Source: Hesseltinella vesiculosa (lineage: Eukaryota; Mucoromycota; Mucoromycetes; Mucorales; Cunninghamellaceae). Taken from it: a DNA stretch of 64,000 nt. Both the position numbers and the translations under genes were made by a program. The stretch spans positions 124,001 to 188,000 of the forward strand of contig MCGT01000022.1 in the NCBI GenBank assembly GCA_002104935.1. Direction: 5' to 3'. Below are positions 31,632 through 41,997 of the stretch, in pieces. Position 1 is the first letter of the stretch; each line of letters opens with the position of its first letter. The notes beneath the pieces are model-generated. The model ran no database searches, was not told the DNA's origin, and worked only from the letters and a program-made list of their open reading frames with translations.

Positions 31632-33353
31632 ATGTCAACCGACATGACTATGCCTCAACTTCGGCTCTTGGTGGATCGGCTCAGCGACACATCCAGACAG
31701 AATGCCAGCTTTCAGCTTGGGGAGTCCATCGCTGGCCAAATCCAAATCACCAGTGACCAGCCGATCGAAGTCATGCATCTCCGGGTGGTGTTCTATGGTC
31801 ATGCCCAGGTCTATGGAGACAGCCCCCAGCAACCGTTAAAAAATGGTATTTTTGATTACCTCAGTGACCGCCAACTGATCAACACGGGCATCCGCATCGC
31901 TAAGCGCCAAGACCATGCGGAGGCGGGCCATGAGGAAAAAAATAAAACAGCCATGCCCACTTCCTGTTCCGTTGTCACTGCGCTTACCAACGAGTCTGGC
32001 CACACCATCTCCTCCAACGGCCCGTCAAAGAAAACACCCGTCGATCGCCTCGTCGAATCACTGGTACGCAAATTTGCCGTCTACGACGACCAAGCCGGCA
32101 CTTTTTCCTTCCCTGACCTCGCCCATTACACATTCCAACCGTCCCACACCTATACCGTCAACAACATGAAGCATCGCATCAAATACCGCGTTCCCATTCC
32201 ATCTAGCAAGCTCATCCCCAGCTCATTTTCGCACCCCCACTGCCCCATCCACTACTACGCCTTGGGCGTCATGCTGTGCAAAGACACCGCCGCGCTTCAG
32301 CCGCCACGCCACCTCGTTAGCTTTGCAAAGATCCCGCTTGATTTCCAAGCCGTCGTTAATGTGCTGTCAGCCAATTATGCTGGTCTCTTGCGAAAATCTG
32401 CCCGGATCAGTCTCAGAGAGCCATCCTTTCTCTCTCAGCTGTGGCCGCTCTCCTCTGCCCAAGCTCCATCACTTGATTCTGACTCCTTGTTCCAGCCATT
32501 GGTTACCCAATCGGACATTGACGTTTCGTCTGGTGTCTCCGACAGCTCCGTGTTCTCAGGAAGCTCGCCCCGAAAGCCCCACAGCTTGCGCGACACTTTT
32601 CCCTCGTCACCTCCACCTCGGTGCCGCACATTGATCCCGCGCATTCCTCATTGGTGCCGCAAGCTGCTTCCGCGCCATCATGCCTGGATGTCCCTTCAGA
32701 GCCACAGTGCTTCTAGCCATCGGCATGCCAATGCATTGGAGTGCACATTTGAATTGCCCAGACGAGCCTTTTGCCGTGGCCAGCGGCTGCCGTTGACGGT
32801 GCAGCTGACCAACGGTGCCGGCATCCGGATTGCTCAAGTTTCCATCCAAGTCAAGCTGACACGCTCCATTGCCATGACCAGCAATGTCGGCGAAAAAATC
32901 GAATCAACCACGGTCATAGCGACCAAAGCCACATTTTATGGTGACGAGCTTGTCGACGAAAACGAAAAAGGAGCCAGCGCCATCCTCCAGCCATACCCAA
33001 TCACCTCGACCAATGACGTGCCCGAGCAACTCTTCTTCCTCTTCAACAAACGCAACCTGCTTTTTGATATGTCTCCGATTCTCTCGATACCACACGATAG
33101 TCCTTGCACAATTATGTCCAGCCTAACAAGAAGCATTTTTGAGCTTGGCTATGAGTGTAAGGTCACGGTCACGGTCATGGAGCCTAAAGCTAGACATGTC
33201 ATCGATCCTCTCGTGGACGACCATGACCAATCCATTGCAAGGTATGTTGCCAACAAGCATTCCACATCGTCCTCGCCTCCTCTGTCCGATCACCGCGTAC
33301 ATGTGCTGTCCTGTCCAAAATTCGACCTTGTCATAGGAAACGCCGCCTTTTGA
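31632..33353 (+). CDS. Arrestin-fold (alpha-arrestin-like) protein
   Basis: Single-exon protein of 573 residues from the ATG at 31632. The frame extends 33 bases upstream, but that stretch is T-rich leader. The N-terminal arrestin domain shows FQLGESIAGQIQITSDQPIE and VMHLRVVFYGHAQV. A second beta-rich part has YTVNNMKHRIKYRVPIPSSK. A Ser/Pro-rich insert (about residues 280-355) separates the arrestin C domain, which starts LECTFELPRRAFCRGQRLPL and TVQLTNGAGIRIAQVSIQVK. Fungal alpha-arrestins bring the Rsp5/Nedd4 ligase to plasma-membrane transporters for endocytosis. I see no PPxY motif here, so direct Rsp5 binding is unproven and the protein could be an arrestin of another branch. Confidence 0.82.
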   Translation: MSTDMTMPQLRLLVDRLSDTSRQNASFQLGESIAGQIQITSDQPIEVMHLRVVFYGHAQVYGDSPQQPLKNGIFDYLSDRQLINTGIRIAKRQDHAEAGHEEKNKTAMPTSCSVVTALTNESGHTISSNGPSKKTPVDRLVESLVRKFAVYDDQAGTFSFPDLAHYTFQPSHTYTVNNMKHRIKYRVPIPSSKLIPSSFSHPHCPIHYYALGVMLCKDTAALQPPRHLVSFAKIPLDFQAVVNVLSANYAGLLRKSARISLREPSFLSQLWPLSSAQAPSLDSDSLFQPLVTQSDIDVSSGVSDSSVFSGSSPRKPHSLRDTFPSSPPPRCRTLIPRIPHWCRKLLPRHHAWMSLQSHSASSHRHANALECTFELPRRAFCRGQRLPLTVQLTNGAGIRIAQVSIQVKLTRSIAMTSNVGEKIESTTVIATKATFYGDELVDENEKGASAILQPYPITSTNDVPEQLFFLFNKRNLLFDMSPILSIPHDSPCTIMSSLTRSIFELGYECKVTVTVMEPKARHVIDPLVDDHDQSIARYVANKHSTSSSPPLSDHRVHVLSCPKFDLVIGNAAF

Positions 33354-33669
33354 AATTTAATAAAAAAAAAAAAGATCGCACAGAACGCTTTATTTTTTTT
33401 TCTCCCTTCTTTTGTCGTCAGCTTTTTTGATTCTTGATACGTTTTGATAGTTGGATCATACATCTTTGTTGTGTATCATTTAAGGTAATGCCATGCATAT
33501 TTCGATTATCCAAAACAACAAGAAAAACGATTCCGATTTGTATGTATGGCCACAAAATAACGTTGCTGATGCGTTTTTTCTTCTCTTGCACAAAGGCACG
33601 GCGATTGTACCTATTTGATCTTACATTCAGTCACATCTGGCCTTGAACAGGTTGCGACGATAAACCACC
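33354..33669. other. Spacer
   Basis: About 315 bases between two genes on the same strand. A-run at 33362-33372 and T-run at 33391-33400 just after the arrestin stop; no gene seen. Confidence 0.5.
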
Positions 33670-35105
33670 ATGGCGAAGAGCAATGTAAATGTGGAGGACA
33701 ATCTATGCAAATCCTCGAGCAACGCGGCCTCTTGTTCCTTGGCCATCCAAGTCAGTCCCTATCCCCCACAATCAATGCGCGCCTGTTACTCTGATAATAC
33801 CACCTGCATACTTCAGCAGCACCAGCACCTGCACCAGATCAACAACATCGTCAAGGCATCCAATGTCCAGCAACGATTTGACCCCAGGGCTTCAGTCGCC
33901 AGTCACCACACCAAACAGCAGCCTGCAGAGGCAGAAAGTCTTGTGGAACCCGACCCCATCGCATTGATAAAGCAACGACCAACAGCAAATGGAATGGCAC
34001 CATCCTCACCACTGCAAGGTTCGCTTCCTGTCCTCTTTGAAACCAAACAAACCGAAGTCAGCGCCAGCCGCCCCCTTTCTCCCCTCGCCGTCCATGCTAT
34101 GCCGACTCAGCCATATGATGTCGACGACAACGTCAGCCTCGCCTCAACGCAGCCGTATGATGTCAATTCTCCGGTGGACGATCTCGACGATATTTCAGGT
34201 GCTCCAGTACCCGGCTGTGGTTTCAAGGCGCACGCCCCAACCCATGGCTTACCGAATCACTGCGACGCCAATGCATACCTCCGCGACACTGTATCACCTA
34301 CAAACCTGACCATGTCAAACGAACGTGACCCTCACCAACCTGCGCTGTATACTTCTTATTGTGATCAGCACTATTTCCTCAGTCAAACCGACGACGAAGA
34401 CTCCCAGACACCTGACCGCCACCGCCCGGGCTTCAGCTCCTTTATCTCTGCTGCCTATCGCACCAAGACATTGGATGATGAAAGGGATGATTTGGACCTC
34501 GCCCTCATTGGAGCAAATTCTCCCATACACAACCCCACCGGCCAAGATCAGGGTAATCTATTCTTTGTCTCTGTACTTCCTTGTTCCTAACCGGTTGTTC
34601 GCTTGATTCAATTTATCCGATAGGCATACGTGATTCTCACGACACCGAGGCACAGCATCAACATCACTTGAAGATCCAGCAAAAACTGGACTTATTCTTT
34701 GCGCAAGCAGCCAAAAATACCAACCAGCCCTCAACCTTGCCTGCAAAAAGCAAGGACACATCGCCCTGGAAGAGCTCGTCAGCCCCATTACCTGAGCATG
34801 GCTGGATCCATCTGAGCCAAGAACCACGGCAACAGCGCATCGATTCATCAAAAGAGCTAGCTTCTGTCAAATCAACATCATCGAACCTTGGCCGCCAACG
34901 GATGCCTCGACTTGGTCTGTCCAAGAAGCAGATCCTCCCTCGCTCTGCTTCGTCTGCGTTCACCCGCAAGTCACAAAGCCATGACTTATCTCGGACGTGC
35001 CGGATTGTCAAATCCGTATCTGTCGCCTCATCTACATCGTCTACACCAAGAAAATCCCTCGGCATGACTCGCTACTATGTCAAATCAGACCCACACCTGT
35101 CCTGA
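33670..35105 (+). CDS. Unrecognised protein with a PIP-box and repeated TQPYDV motifs
   Basis: Two exons, 33670-34552 and 34624-35105, join in phase (454 residues). The sequence is mostly disordered and rich in Ser, Gln, His and Pro. Two copies of TQPYDV occur 12 residues apart (MPTQPYDVDDN and ASTQPYDVNSPVDDL), each followed by acidic residues, and SQTDDEDSQTPD supplies further SQ/TQ sites. Near the start of exon 2 is QQKLDLFF, which fits the PCNA-interacting consensus Q-x-x-(I/L/M)-x-x-F-F. The C terminus is basic (MPRLGLSKKQILPRS, TPRKSLGMTRYYVK). These motifs suggest a PCNA-binding, checkpoint-kinase-phosphorylated replication or repair adaptor. This is inference from short motifs; no folded domain is seen. 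Confidence 0.7.
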
Positions 35106-35416
35106 TGTTACCACCATAAATGGCTTGTAGGAACACGGCCATTATTCCTCTTTCTTTCTGGGTTGCTATTTATTTTAATTTAATTGCAATTTCCCCTAGA
35201 AATATATACGCATTGACGCCATCCCAGCAGAACAAACAGGCATCGTTTTTTTTTTTTTTACGAGGTCTGGCAAGATTTAAAAATTCAAAGGGCGATTTCC
35301 TTCTTCTGTTTTTTTGATTATGCATATGATTTTGTATGACAGGAAGCGAAACTAAGAGACACATGCGTGACATGGGGAATAAATATTTGTGCACCGACTT
35401 GACACCAAGAAAACTT
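35106..35416. other. Convergent 3' spacer
   Basis: About 310 bases between convergent genes, with T-rich stretches at 35247-35259 and 35309-35316. No gene seen. Confidence 0.5.
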
Positions 35417-36253
35417 TCAAGGTGAGGGTGCGTGCGCAGGAGGGGATGGATGATCAACCATATACGCAGCAAACATTCTAGGCGCATCAGCACCAAAGTT
35501 CATCTTCACGCCTGCTAGGAATTCGCTGGCCTGCTCCATGCTGTGGCCATGTTTTTGGAGGACTGCTCGAACTTGCTTGCTTGTTGCTGTAGGATCCTGC
35601 TGGAATAGTTTCTCTCGGTCGGTTGAACTTTTTGCTGCCTGCCAAGCTCGCGTGCCTTTTAAATATTTCTTGAATCTTCCAGGGACACCTTCTCCTATAT
35701 TAAAAAACGGTTAGGTACGTCTGTCAAAACTCAAGCGTTCGTCTAACATCAAAAAAGTGCTCTTTTTTTATTCGGTGGTATTAAAAATAACCTTTTGGTC
35801 GTTTCTTGTACGGTCCACGTTTGATATTTTTTTTGCGTTCCTTGCGCTCGGTGTTGTAGCAGCTGTCTTCCAGGCCGTATCTGACACAGCGAGGGCAGGG
35901 TCGTTCTTCACCGCACTTTTTGCAAGCTTTTTGACAATTGACTACGACACGTCAAAAAAAAAAAAAATAGTCAGCACCAAGGAGGCAAGATAAGCAAGGT
36001 GGTTCTCACCGCAGGCTCGTTTGACTTGGGTCCGCTTTTTCGTCCTGCTGTCAGGGTAAGCATCTTGGGTCACAGCCATGTTATAAGACCCAGCCATGGC
36101 ATTAGGATCGGGAATACGGAGCATCGATGGATCGGGTATAGGCAGGGCTGGCAGAGCTGGCACGGGAACAGCGGTTGCGTTCAAGGTCGAATGCTGTTGT
36201 TGTGTAGGGACATTATAGCCTGTCAGGCTGGCAAACTGGAAAAGTGTCGTCAT
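35417..36253 (-). CDS. Small Zn2Cys6 transcription factor
   Basis: Three exons (36253-36010, 35941-35792, 35694-35417) join in phase to 223 residues. The DNA-binding cluster reads C-x2-C-x6-C-x5-C-x2-C-x8-C: RACVNCQKACKKC, GEERPCPRC, VRYGLEDSC, followed by the basic linker KERKKNIKRGPYKKRP. An additional Cys lies inside the x6 loop, a feature of a common Mucoromycota subfamily. There is no fungal-specific transcription factor domain; after the zinc cluster only a short helical region (LFQQDPTATSKQVRAVLQKH) and a Pro-rich end follow. The N-terminal 60 residues are Pro/Ala-rich and may activate. Intron 1 falls just after the first Cys codon. Target genes unknown. Confidence 0.9.
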
Positions 36254-37307
36254 TCTACAAATAAAACTATAATGAATGATATATTCTCTTTATGCCCATG
36301 GATGGAGGGTTACATTGTAATTAGCAGCGATCAAAATTGGATCAGAGGAAAAAGTGTCGCAATCCTGTTAAAAACGGTTGGGAAACAATCGAGATTTCAA
36401 ATGTTCTTGTCAACCGATATATCCTTTTCTACTGTTGATAAATATGCCTATTGCTAGAAATATATCAATTAAGGATAAATGATTGCTTTAGAGGAAAAAG
36501 AAAAAAGAAAAAAAAAAAAAAGACAAAAAAAGGACGGCGTTGTTTTTCAAGCCTTTTCTTCCGCACGCAGCAGCCCGCCGCACATAATAACACATGAGCA
36601 TCAATGCTTTGTCAACATCGGGCATTATGTAACACCATCTGATATAAAAGGCAGCACTCATCAAGCCAAAGAAGCTTCAAAAAAAAAAACCTCTTGAACT
36701 GACTAGGACACGTCCGTAACGAGGCCGGCGAATGCTGAATGCACAATGTCTTTAGCGGTGTAGTCTGATGTCTGCCGTTTTTGACTCGATCCCCTTCATC
36801 TCCTGTGTGCAACGCAATCATGCGAACTCCCCCTTTTCACTTCTCCTAAGTGTAGTCGATGCCACCAAATCCTCTGCCATACTATAATCTCTTGTGTATT
36901 TCAAGCCTTTGGCTAATCTTTCCTTGGCTGAAGCACACCCTTTCACAATTCACATTGGGATTGTTATTATCCAAACAGCGACTTATATTGTACCCATGTC
37001 TGTTGACTTTTTTTCCCTTTCCTTGGTGCACAGCGTTCTGGTGAACTATGAGCCACACAAAAAATAAGCTCAGGGCAAGCGAGTGAGCACTGGAAAAGCT
37101 GATAAAATCCCGACAGAGTTATAATCAACAACTTTGCAACAGAAGGTATCTCTATAATAACAGCAACAAGATGCCATCATACAATGTTCGGTTAGTGTAT
37201 ACCGTTTGCCAGCAAAGAAAGTGTGCATGCGAGAGCAAGAGTGACCAAGGTCAGCGCTTCGGAGAATAAAATGACCCACAATTTGCGGAGAACAGCTTTT
37301 GACGAAG
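36254..37307. other. 1-kb spacer before U6
   Basis: Contains the promoter of the Zn2Cys6 gene (minus) and the upstream region of U6 (plus). Small frames at 36479-36697 and 36859-37044 are A- or hydrophobic-residue-rich without domain support. Nothing else recognised. Confidence 0.5.
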
Positions 37308-37315
37308 TTTATAAG
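37308..37315 (+). promoter_or_regulatory. TATA box of the U6 gene
   Basis: TTTATAAG lies 29-36 bases before the U6 start, the spacing used by TATA-containing fungal U6 genes transcribed by RNA polymerase III. Confidence 0.7.
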
Positions 37316-37343
37316 CACATTCGCACATATACTAAATTGACAA

Positions 37344-37368
37344 GTTCTTCGGAACCTCTGTCACATAT

Positions 37369-37400
<32 letters not shown>

Positions 37401-37460
37401 GGCCCCTGCACAAGGATGACACTAAACTTCTGAGATGGATTGCACTACGGTGCAAATTTT
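37344..37460 (+). ncRNA. U6: U6 spliceosomal snRNA
   Basis: Catalytic-core snRNA of the spliceosome. The 5' stem-loop GTTCTTCGGAAC is followed by ATTAAAATTGGAACGATACA, then the invariant ACAGAGA box (37384-37390), the AGC triad (37396-37398), and the internal stem-loop region CCCCTGCACAAGGATGAC. It ends with a strong hairpin, TTGCAC-TACG-GTGCAA (37440-37455), and a T-run. The central 60 bases are close to identical with U6 of other eukaryotes, so the identification is secure. The exact 5' and 3' ends are estimated from the stem-loop and the T-run. Confidence 0.97.
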
Positions 37461-37466
37461 TTTTTT
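37457..37466 (+). terminator. RNA polymerase III T-run terminator of U6
   Basis: Ten consecutive T residues directly after the 3' hairpin of U6. Confidence 0.85.
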
Positions 37467-37685
37467 GATCCTGCTAGCCTTTATTTTTTCTCTTCTTCCT
37501 TTTTCCATCCGCATCTTCTCATAGAATCCAGCTTCATGGTCAGGTTTTTTTTTTGCTCCACCAGAAAAAAAAAAAGAATTGCCAGTCAGTGGATTCGAAA
37601 GGTTGATTGAGAGGCAAGCAGCAAATCCCAGCTGCGTGTTGTTCTTTTTTCTTTTTTTTTTTTCCTGTAAGCAAAAAACTTGACC

Positions 37686-38642
37686 ATGACGAAGCTACGG
37701 ATTCTCTGTCTCCATGGGCTCTTCCAGAACGAAATCGTATTCAAACGAAGCACCATTGCATTGCAGCAAAGTGTAGAAAATGTTGCTGATTTAGGTAGGC
37801 AAGAAACCGCTGTGTTCATGGCAAGACAAAAGCCGTAACTTTACATTTATTCGTTAGTCCATATCACGGCACCTCACCCAATCCAACCAAAATCATTCTC
37901 CACTGTCCAAGAGAGGACTCGGGAGGAAGAAACAAAACTCACCAAAGGTAACGCCATGAGAAGAAGAAAATGAAAACAGGGCTGACACAGGTCCTTTCTA
38001 ATGTAGAAAAGCAGCTCTTTGGCTGGTGGTATCCTCAGCGGTACAAGCCATTGTTGGACAATGGCACATGCGTTGGAACGAGAGAAACGCTTGACTATCT
38101 CAAGAGAGTGATGGCTGAAAAGGCAAGGCACCAATAAAGCACAGATAGCGGAACTGACACGTTTTTTTTCTCAGGGGCCGTTTGATGGGGTGCTAGGCTT
38201 TTCTCAAGGCGCCTGTCTGGCTGCCTGTCTCGCAGGGCTGTTGGAGACCAAAGCGACCATCCCGGGTGTGCTGGACACGCCGATTGCCCACCCTCCATTG
38301 AAAATGGCTATCATTGTCGCAGGCTTCTTCCCAAAACAGCAGGAAGCCTTCAAAGACCTCTTTGAGCAATTACCGCACAAGCTGAAGACACCATCGCTTC
38401 ATATCATTGGGACCGTCGATCACATTGTGCTGCCAGAAGACATGGAGAAATTGGCCTCTTCATTCGACTCCCCTGCCTTTTTCCGTCATGATGGAACGTA
38501 AGTGGTTTAAATGCGCACGCTGTCTTCGCTCATTCCTTGTTTCTCTAGTCATTTTGTCCCCACTTCCACCGTTGCAAAGAGAGCATTTGCCAAATTCGTA
38601 GGCCCGTTTTCAAACGCATCTGTAGAAGACAATGTACAATAA
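37686..38642 (+). CDS. FSH1-family serine hydrolase (OVCA2-like)
   Basis: Alpha/beta-hydrolase of the FSH1/OVCA2 family; substrates are thought to be esters or thioesters of small acids. Exons 37686-37794, 37858-37947, 38007-38122, 38175-38497 and 38549-38642 join in phase (243 residues, family size). It opens with LRILCLHGLFQNEIVFK; the nucleophile elbow is GPFDGVLGFSQGACLAACL; the acid is in HIIGTVDHIVLPEDM; the histidine is in HDGTHFVPTS, split across the last intron. The third intron (38123-38174) starts GCAAGG instead of GT: the family sequence MAEK-GPFDG is restored only with this GC-AG splice. Lies just downstream of U6. Confidence 0.93.
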
Positions 38643-38923
38643 ATAGACGCTCTTGCTAATTCTTCCCTCACGGCGTGTCGATATAACCTGGTCATCGGGA
38701 TCCCGGATCTGAGCTATGGGCGCAGCGAGCACAATCCGTTTTTATCGGGTAATGATGTTCATGCTAGGACCAAGGAGTCAAGAGCATCTCTTCAAGAACG
38801 ACAAAGGACATCAATGTTCGACTGAAAGAACCCAAAAAAAAAAAAAAACGCACCGCGCGCACTTGACTTTTTTTTTTTTTTTTAATTTCTTTCGCCCCTC
38901 GTCTGCACACACACATACACACC

Positions 38924-39613
38924 ATGAGCGACGAGCGACTGGTTCAGATACAAATATGTGGTGATCAGCATTTGATCTTTGACGTTAAAGGTAACTACCA
39001 TTGGCTATTGCAGAATGGGCACATAATAATGGCAATGGGCTCTGCTGATGTATCCCCCTTGTTAGATGTGCAGCACTTGCGAGAGAAACATCATATTGTA
39101 GGATCGATGATTGGATCTCTCCCACGGTTTCCTCAACAAAACGGTTTCTATGGGTTACCCATGCTGCTTTTCCCAGAGGTAGCTGCTTTGATTATTCGTG
39201 AAGGTAGATGTTTGCCCATTCTCCCTCGCTCTCGGCATCGGACTCACTCGCTCTTTATTTTACTGCTTCCTCGATGTCTCATGATAGGTTTAGGATCTTG
39301 GAACAAAAAAGACGACAGCCAGCCTTTCATGGATGAGCTGAAGTATCAAGTATATCGACACCTCTGGCAACTGGGCATGTACATGACAAGCGGGATCAAA
39401 TTTGGCGGCGACTACCTGGCTTATCCAGGTGACCCCATGCGCTTCCATAGCCACTATGTTGTGCGTGCACAGGAGAGAACGCAAGAATGGACAATGACCG
39501 AACTTGTAACAATGGGACGGCTAGCAGCGACGACCAAAAAGACCTTTGTCCTCGCCTCTGTCATGGAGGATGAGCAAGTCGAGACATTCACCATCGCTTG
39601 GGCTGGTTTCTGA
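38924..39613 (+). CDS. SEN34: tRNA-splicing endonuclease subunit SEN34
   Basis: Catalytic subunit that cuts the 3' splice site of pre-tRNA within the SEN complex. Exons 38924-38990, 39066-39203 and 39288-39613 give 176 residues; removing the first intron restores LIFDVKDVQHLREKHHIVGS. The frame also happens to be open through that 75-base intron, so splicing there is chosen on family similarity. The N-terminal part contains GSLPRFPQQNGFYGLPMLLF. The nuclease fold has YMTSGIKFGGDYLAYPGDP with the catalytic Tyr, then MRFHSHYVV with the catalytic His, and the Lys in ATTKKTFVLASV. All three catalytic residues are present. Confidence 0.95.
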   Translation: MSDERLVQIQICGDQHLIFDVKGNYHWLLQNGHIIMAMGSADVSPLLDVQHLREKHHIVGSMIGSLPRFPQQNGFYGLPMLLFPEVAALIIREGRCLPILPRSRHRTHSLFILLLPRCLMIGLGSWNKKDDSQPFMDELKYQVYRHLWQLGMYMTSGIKFGGDYLAYPGDPMRFHSHYVVRAQERTQEWTMTELVTMGRLAATTKKTFVLASVMEDEQVETFTIAWAGF

Positions 39614-40370
39614 CGGACTTCCTTCATTTGCCCCGCTCGCCAATGCTCAGATGACTCGGCATAGAGCCATGGTACACGCGCTTGTCGGTCCTGAAAGTCG
39701 GTGACCGGATAGCTGCCCAGGACTGGTCAACGATAGCAACCTGCCATCACCACACCCATTTTTTAAATTTGTCTCGACATTATCATGGCACATGACGATA
39801 TTGACTGTATGAAAATAATAAAATGCCGATTGTTGACGTCCGTCTTCCCAATCCTGCCCGACATCACTGTAAACTTCACCAAATGCCCTTTTTCCATATC
39901 TTGACGCTTGCCCTACCAACGTGTAGGATACCTTCCTGCCAAGAAGCCAGCAGTCGTCCACCAGTGTGCTCCCATACGTCTGGTTAATAGGCAGATCAGG
40001 CCTTCTTGCTAGCGTGAGCCTTTTTGAAAAAAAAAAAAAAAAAAACCGGAGATCCGAGCCTGCGACAGAAAAAGAAAGAAAATTGGATCGGCATTTGAAG
40101 AGAGTCTTTATTGAAGATGTCATCAGCAATACAGGTCAATGTAAAAAGCAAAACCAAAGAAAAGGCGAAATAGAGAGAGAAAGAGGAAAGAGTGCTGCAA
40201 TCAAAAGATGAAAGAGGGATTCACCATCAAGGTCAACTAGGTGAGAAAAAAGAAGGAGGGATGGGAGATGCATCATAAGAAACAACAAATAAAAAAAACA
40301 TACAGCCGTGAAAAAAGGAAAGTGCATAAAGGAGAATGACAATGGGAGGAGGGTAAGAAGAAATAATGAA
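39614..40370. other. Convergent spacer with an orphan ORF
   Basis: Between SEN34 and the convergent URC4 gene. The minus strand carries a 160-codon frame (40129-39647; for example GRKVSYTLVGQASRYGKRAF and VNIVMCHDNVETNL). Its first part translates a T-run as poly-Phe, and no domain is recognised. It may be a remnant or chance. A-run at 40026-40044. Confidence 0.45.
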
Positions 40371-41997
40371 TTAATAAATAACTCTGTCACCAATCTTGAT
40401 CACAATGGGGGGTTCTTGGGTATTGGGACGAGAAATCTCGGCAAGTTCACGACCAGCATTCCAGGAACCACCTTCGATAAATTGAGTCAAGGTGAGGTCT
40501 TTGCGGGACAACTTGAGAGCTTCACGCACGCGTTCAGCAATCAGGTCCAAGTAGGCAACTGTCAAAGCACGCCATTCGATCACCACAGGGTCTGACATGT
40601 CAAACATTGGGGCAATTTCTACCTTGGGCTGGCCAGGCAAGAGGGAGTTGCGGCGGTAATTTTGAAGACCGCGGTCCAAGTCCTTTTTTTTCAAAGTCAA
40701 AAACCCGGTGTCCATCAACAAACCCGCTTAAAATGAAAGAGTCAAGACAATTTTCTCAAACAAGGTTTTTGTGTTTCCTTACCATTTCGATAATCCGGCA
40801 GAGGCGTCAGCAAATCAGTGCCTTCAATGGTAGCACCCAAGAGCCTGCTCATTGGCTCGATGAGGGAGTACACCAACCATTGAGACAGCCTGTGGAAAGC
40901 AACATAGTGATCTTTGTCTGTAGGCTCGTCGGAATAGCGGATCGTTTCACAAGGCCAGACGTCACCAAGGCCAGGGGTGCCACCAAGGCCAGGCTCGGCC
41001 GCCCAGTATTCACCCATTTCCATGACGATAGGCCACAAGGTTTCCAAATGGATCAATGGGCCCTTTTGGGTTTGGATGGTGGTAGCATGGCCCAAGAGGA
41101 AATCTGGAATTTAAAAAAGGAAAAATGAGGAGATCCTGAAATATTGCAGCCTCCGCAATCTTTTTTTTTTTTTTTTTTGTGTGTACCCATGAGGTTGCCA
41201 GGCCGTGGCACCGTACTGCCAAAGTAGTCTTGTCGTCGTTGCAACGTCAAGCCAAGATGTTGTAATAAACCAAGTCTATCTTCAAGACCGACAAGGATAT
41301 TTTTCTCTGTCACTTGATAACCTTCCGTCAACTTGTCCAAGGTGAGAGCCAAAAGTGCCTCAGCTAACAAATGTAAATGTAAAAAAAAATAAAAGTTAAT
41401 TGATGAGCGGATTCGTAAAACGGCCCAGTCAAGGGTGGTGTGATTGACCATAAACTTTGTACAACACACACATCTCCGCCAAAAAAAAAAAGTTGCCCAG
41501 CCAAAAATAAACTTACAGTCAACTCGATGAGGATCACTTGGGTCACTGGAGAAGAAGCCTTGGATAAAGAGGTCCAAGGTAGCCACGGCAATGCCTTCAC
41601 AGCGTTTGTAAAATAAATTGGTGGTTTTTTCGCGGTACGACCATTGGTTGCCAGCTTCCAAATCCAACAGACAGGCCACTGACATCAAGTCCAGGGTACG
41701 ACGGGTTTGTTCCAAACGATCTTGTCCGAGACTGGCCCAAGCACTGATCAAGTTTTGGATACGAGGTCGATTGCCAGCATCAAAATGACGCCAGCGTCCG
41801 TGCGCAGGAATATCGGCTGGTGTGTCAAAGTCGCGACGAATAAGCGATACAATAATTTGAATAACGTCCTTTAGTTTGGCTTCGTCGACTTCAAAATGGT
41901 GCAGTTGGTTTCGGGTGGCTGCTTCTTGCACTTTAAAGCATCGTTCACGAACGGCTCCAAGGCTAAGCAAGTAATCATCACTGGACACAGGCACCAT
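40371..41997 (-). CDS. URC4: URC4-type uracil catabolism protein (DUF1688)
   Basis: DUF1688 proteins are required, together with the GTP-cyclohydrolase-II-like URC1, for the URC pathway that degrades uracil in fungi and some bacteria; the reaction of URC4 itself is not settled. Exons 41997-41517, 41363-41187, 41103-40783 and 40726-40371 join in phase (444 residues). Family stretches include LLSLGAVRERCFKVQEAATR at the N terminus, VDEAKLKDVIQIIVSLIRRD, IPAHGRWRHFDAGNRPRI, RPGNLMDFLLGHA across intron 2, LGDVWPCETI, and FHRLSQWLVYSLIEPMSRLL, with the conserved C-terminal EWRALTVAYLDLIAERVRE. Full family length, no missing blocks. No URC1 lies nearby. Confidence 0.93.

Noticed and set aside
36479..37044. 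Small ORFs upstream of U6
   Set aside because: Lys-rich from A-runs or generic hydrophobic; no conservation evidence.
38991..39065. Reading SEN34 straight through its first intron
   Set aside because: The frame is open, but splicing restores the conserved DVKDVQHLREKHH sequence, so the intron was accepted.
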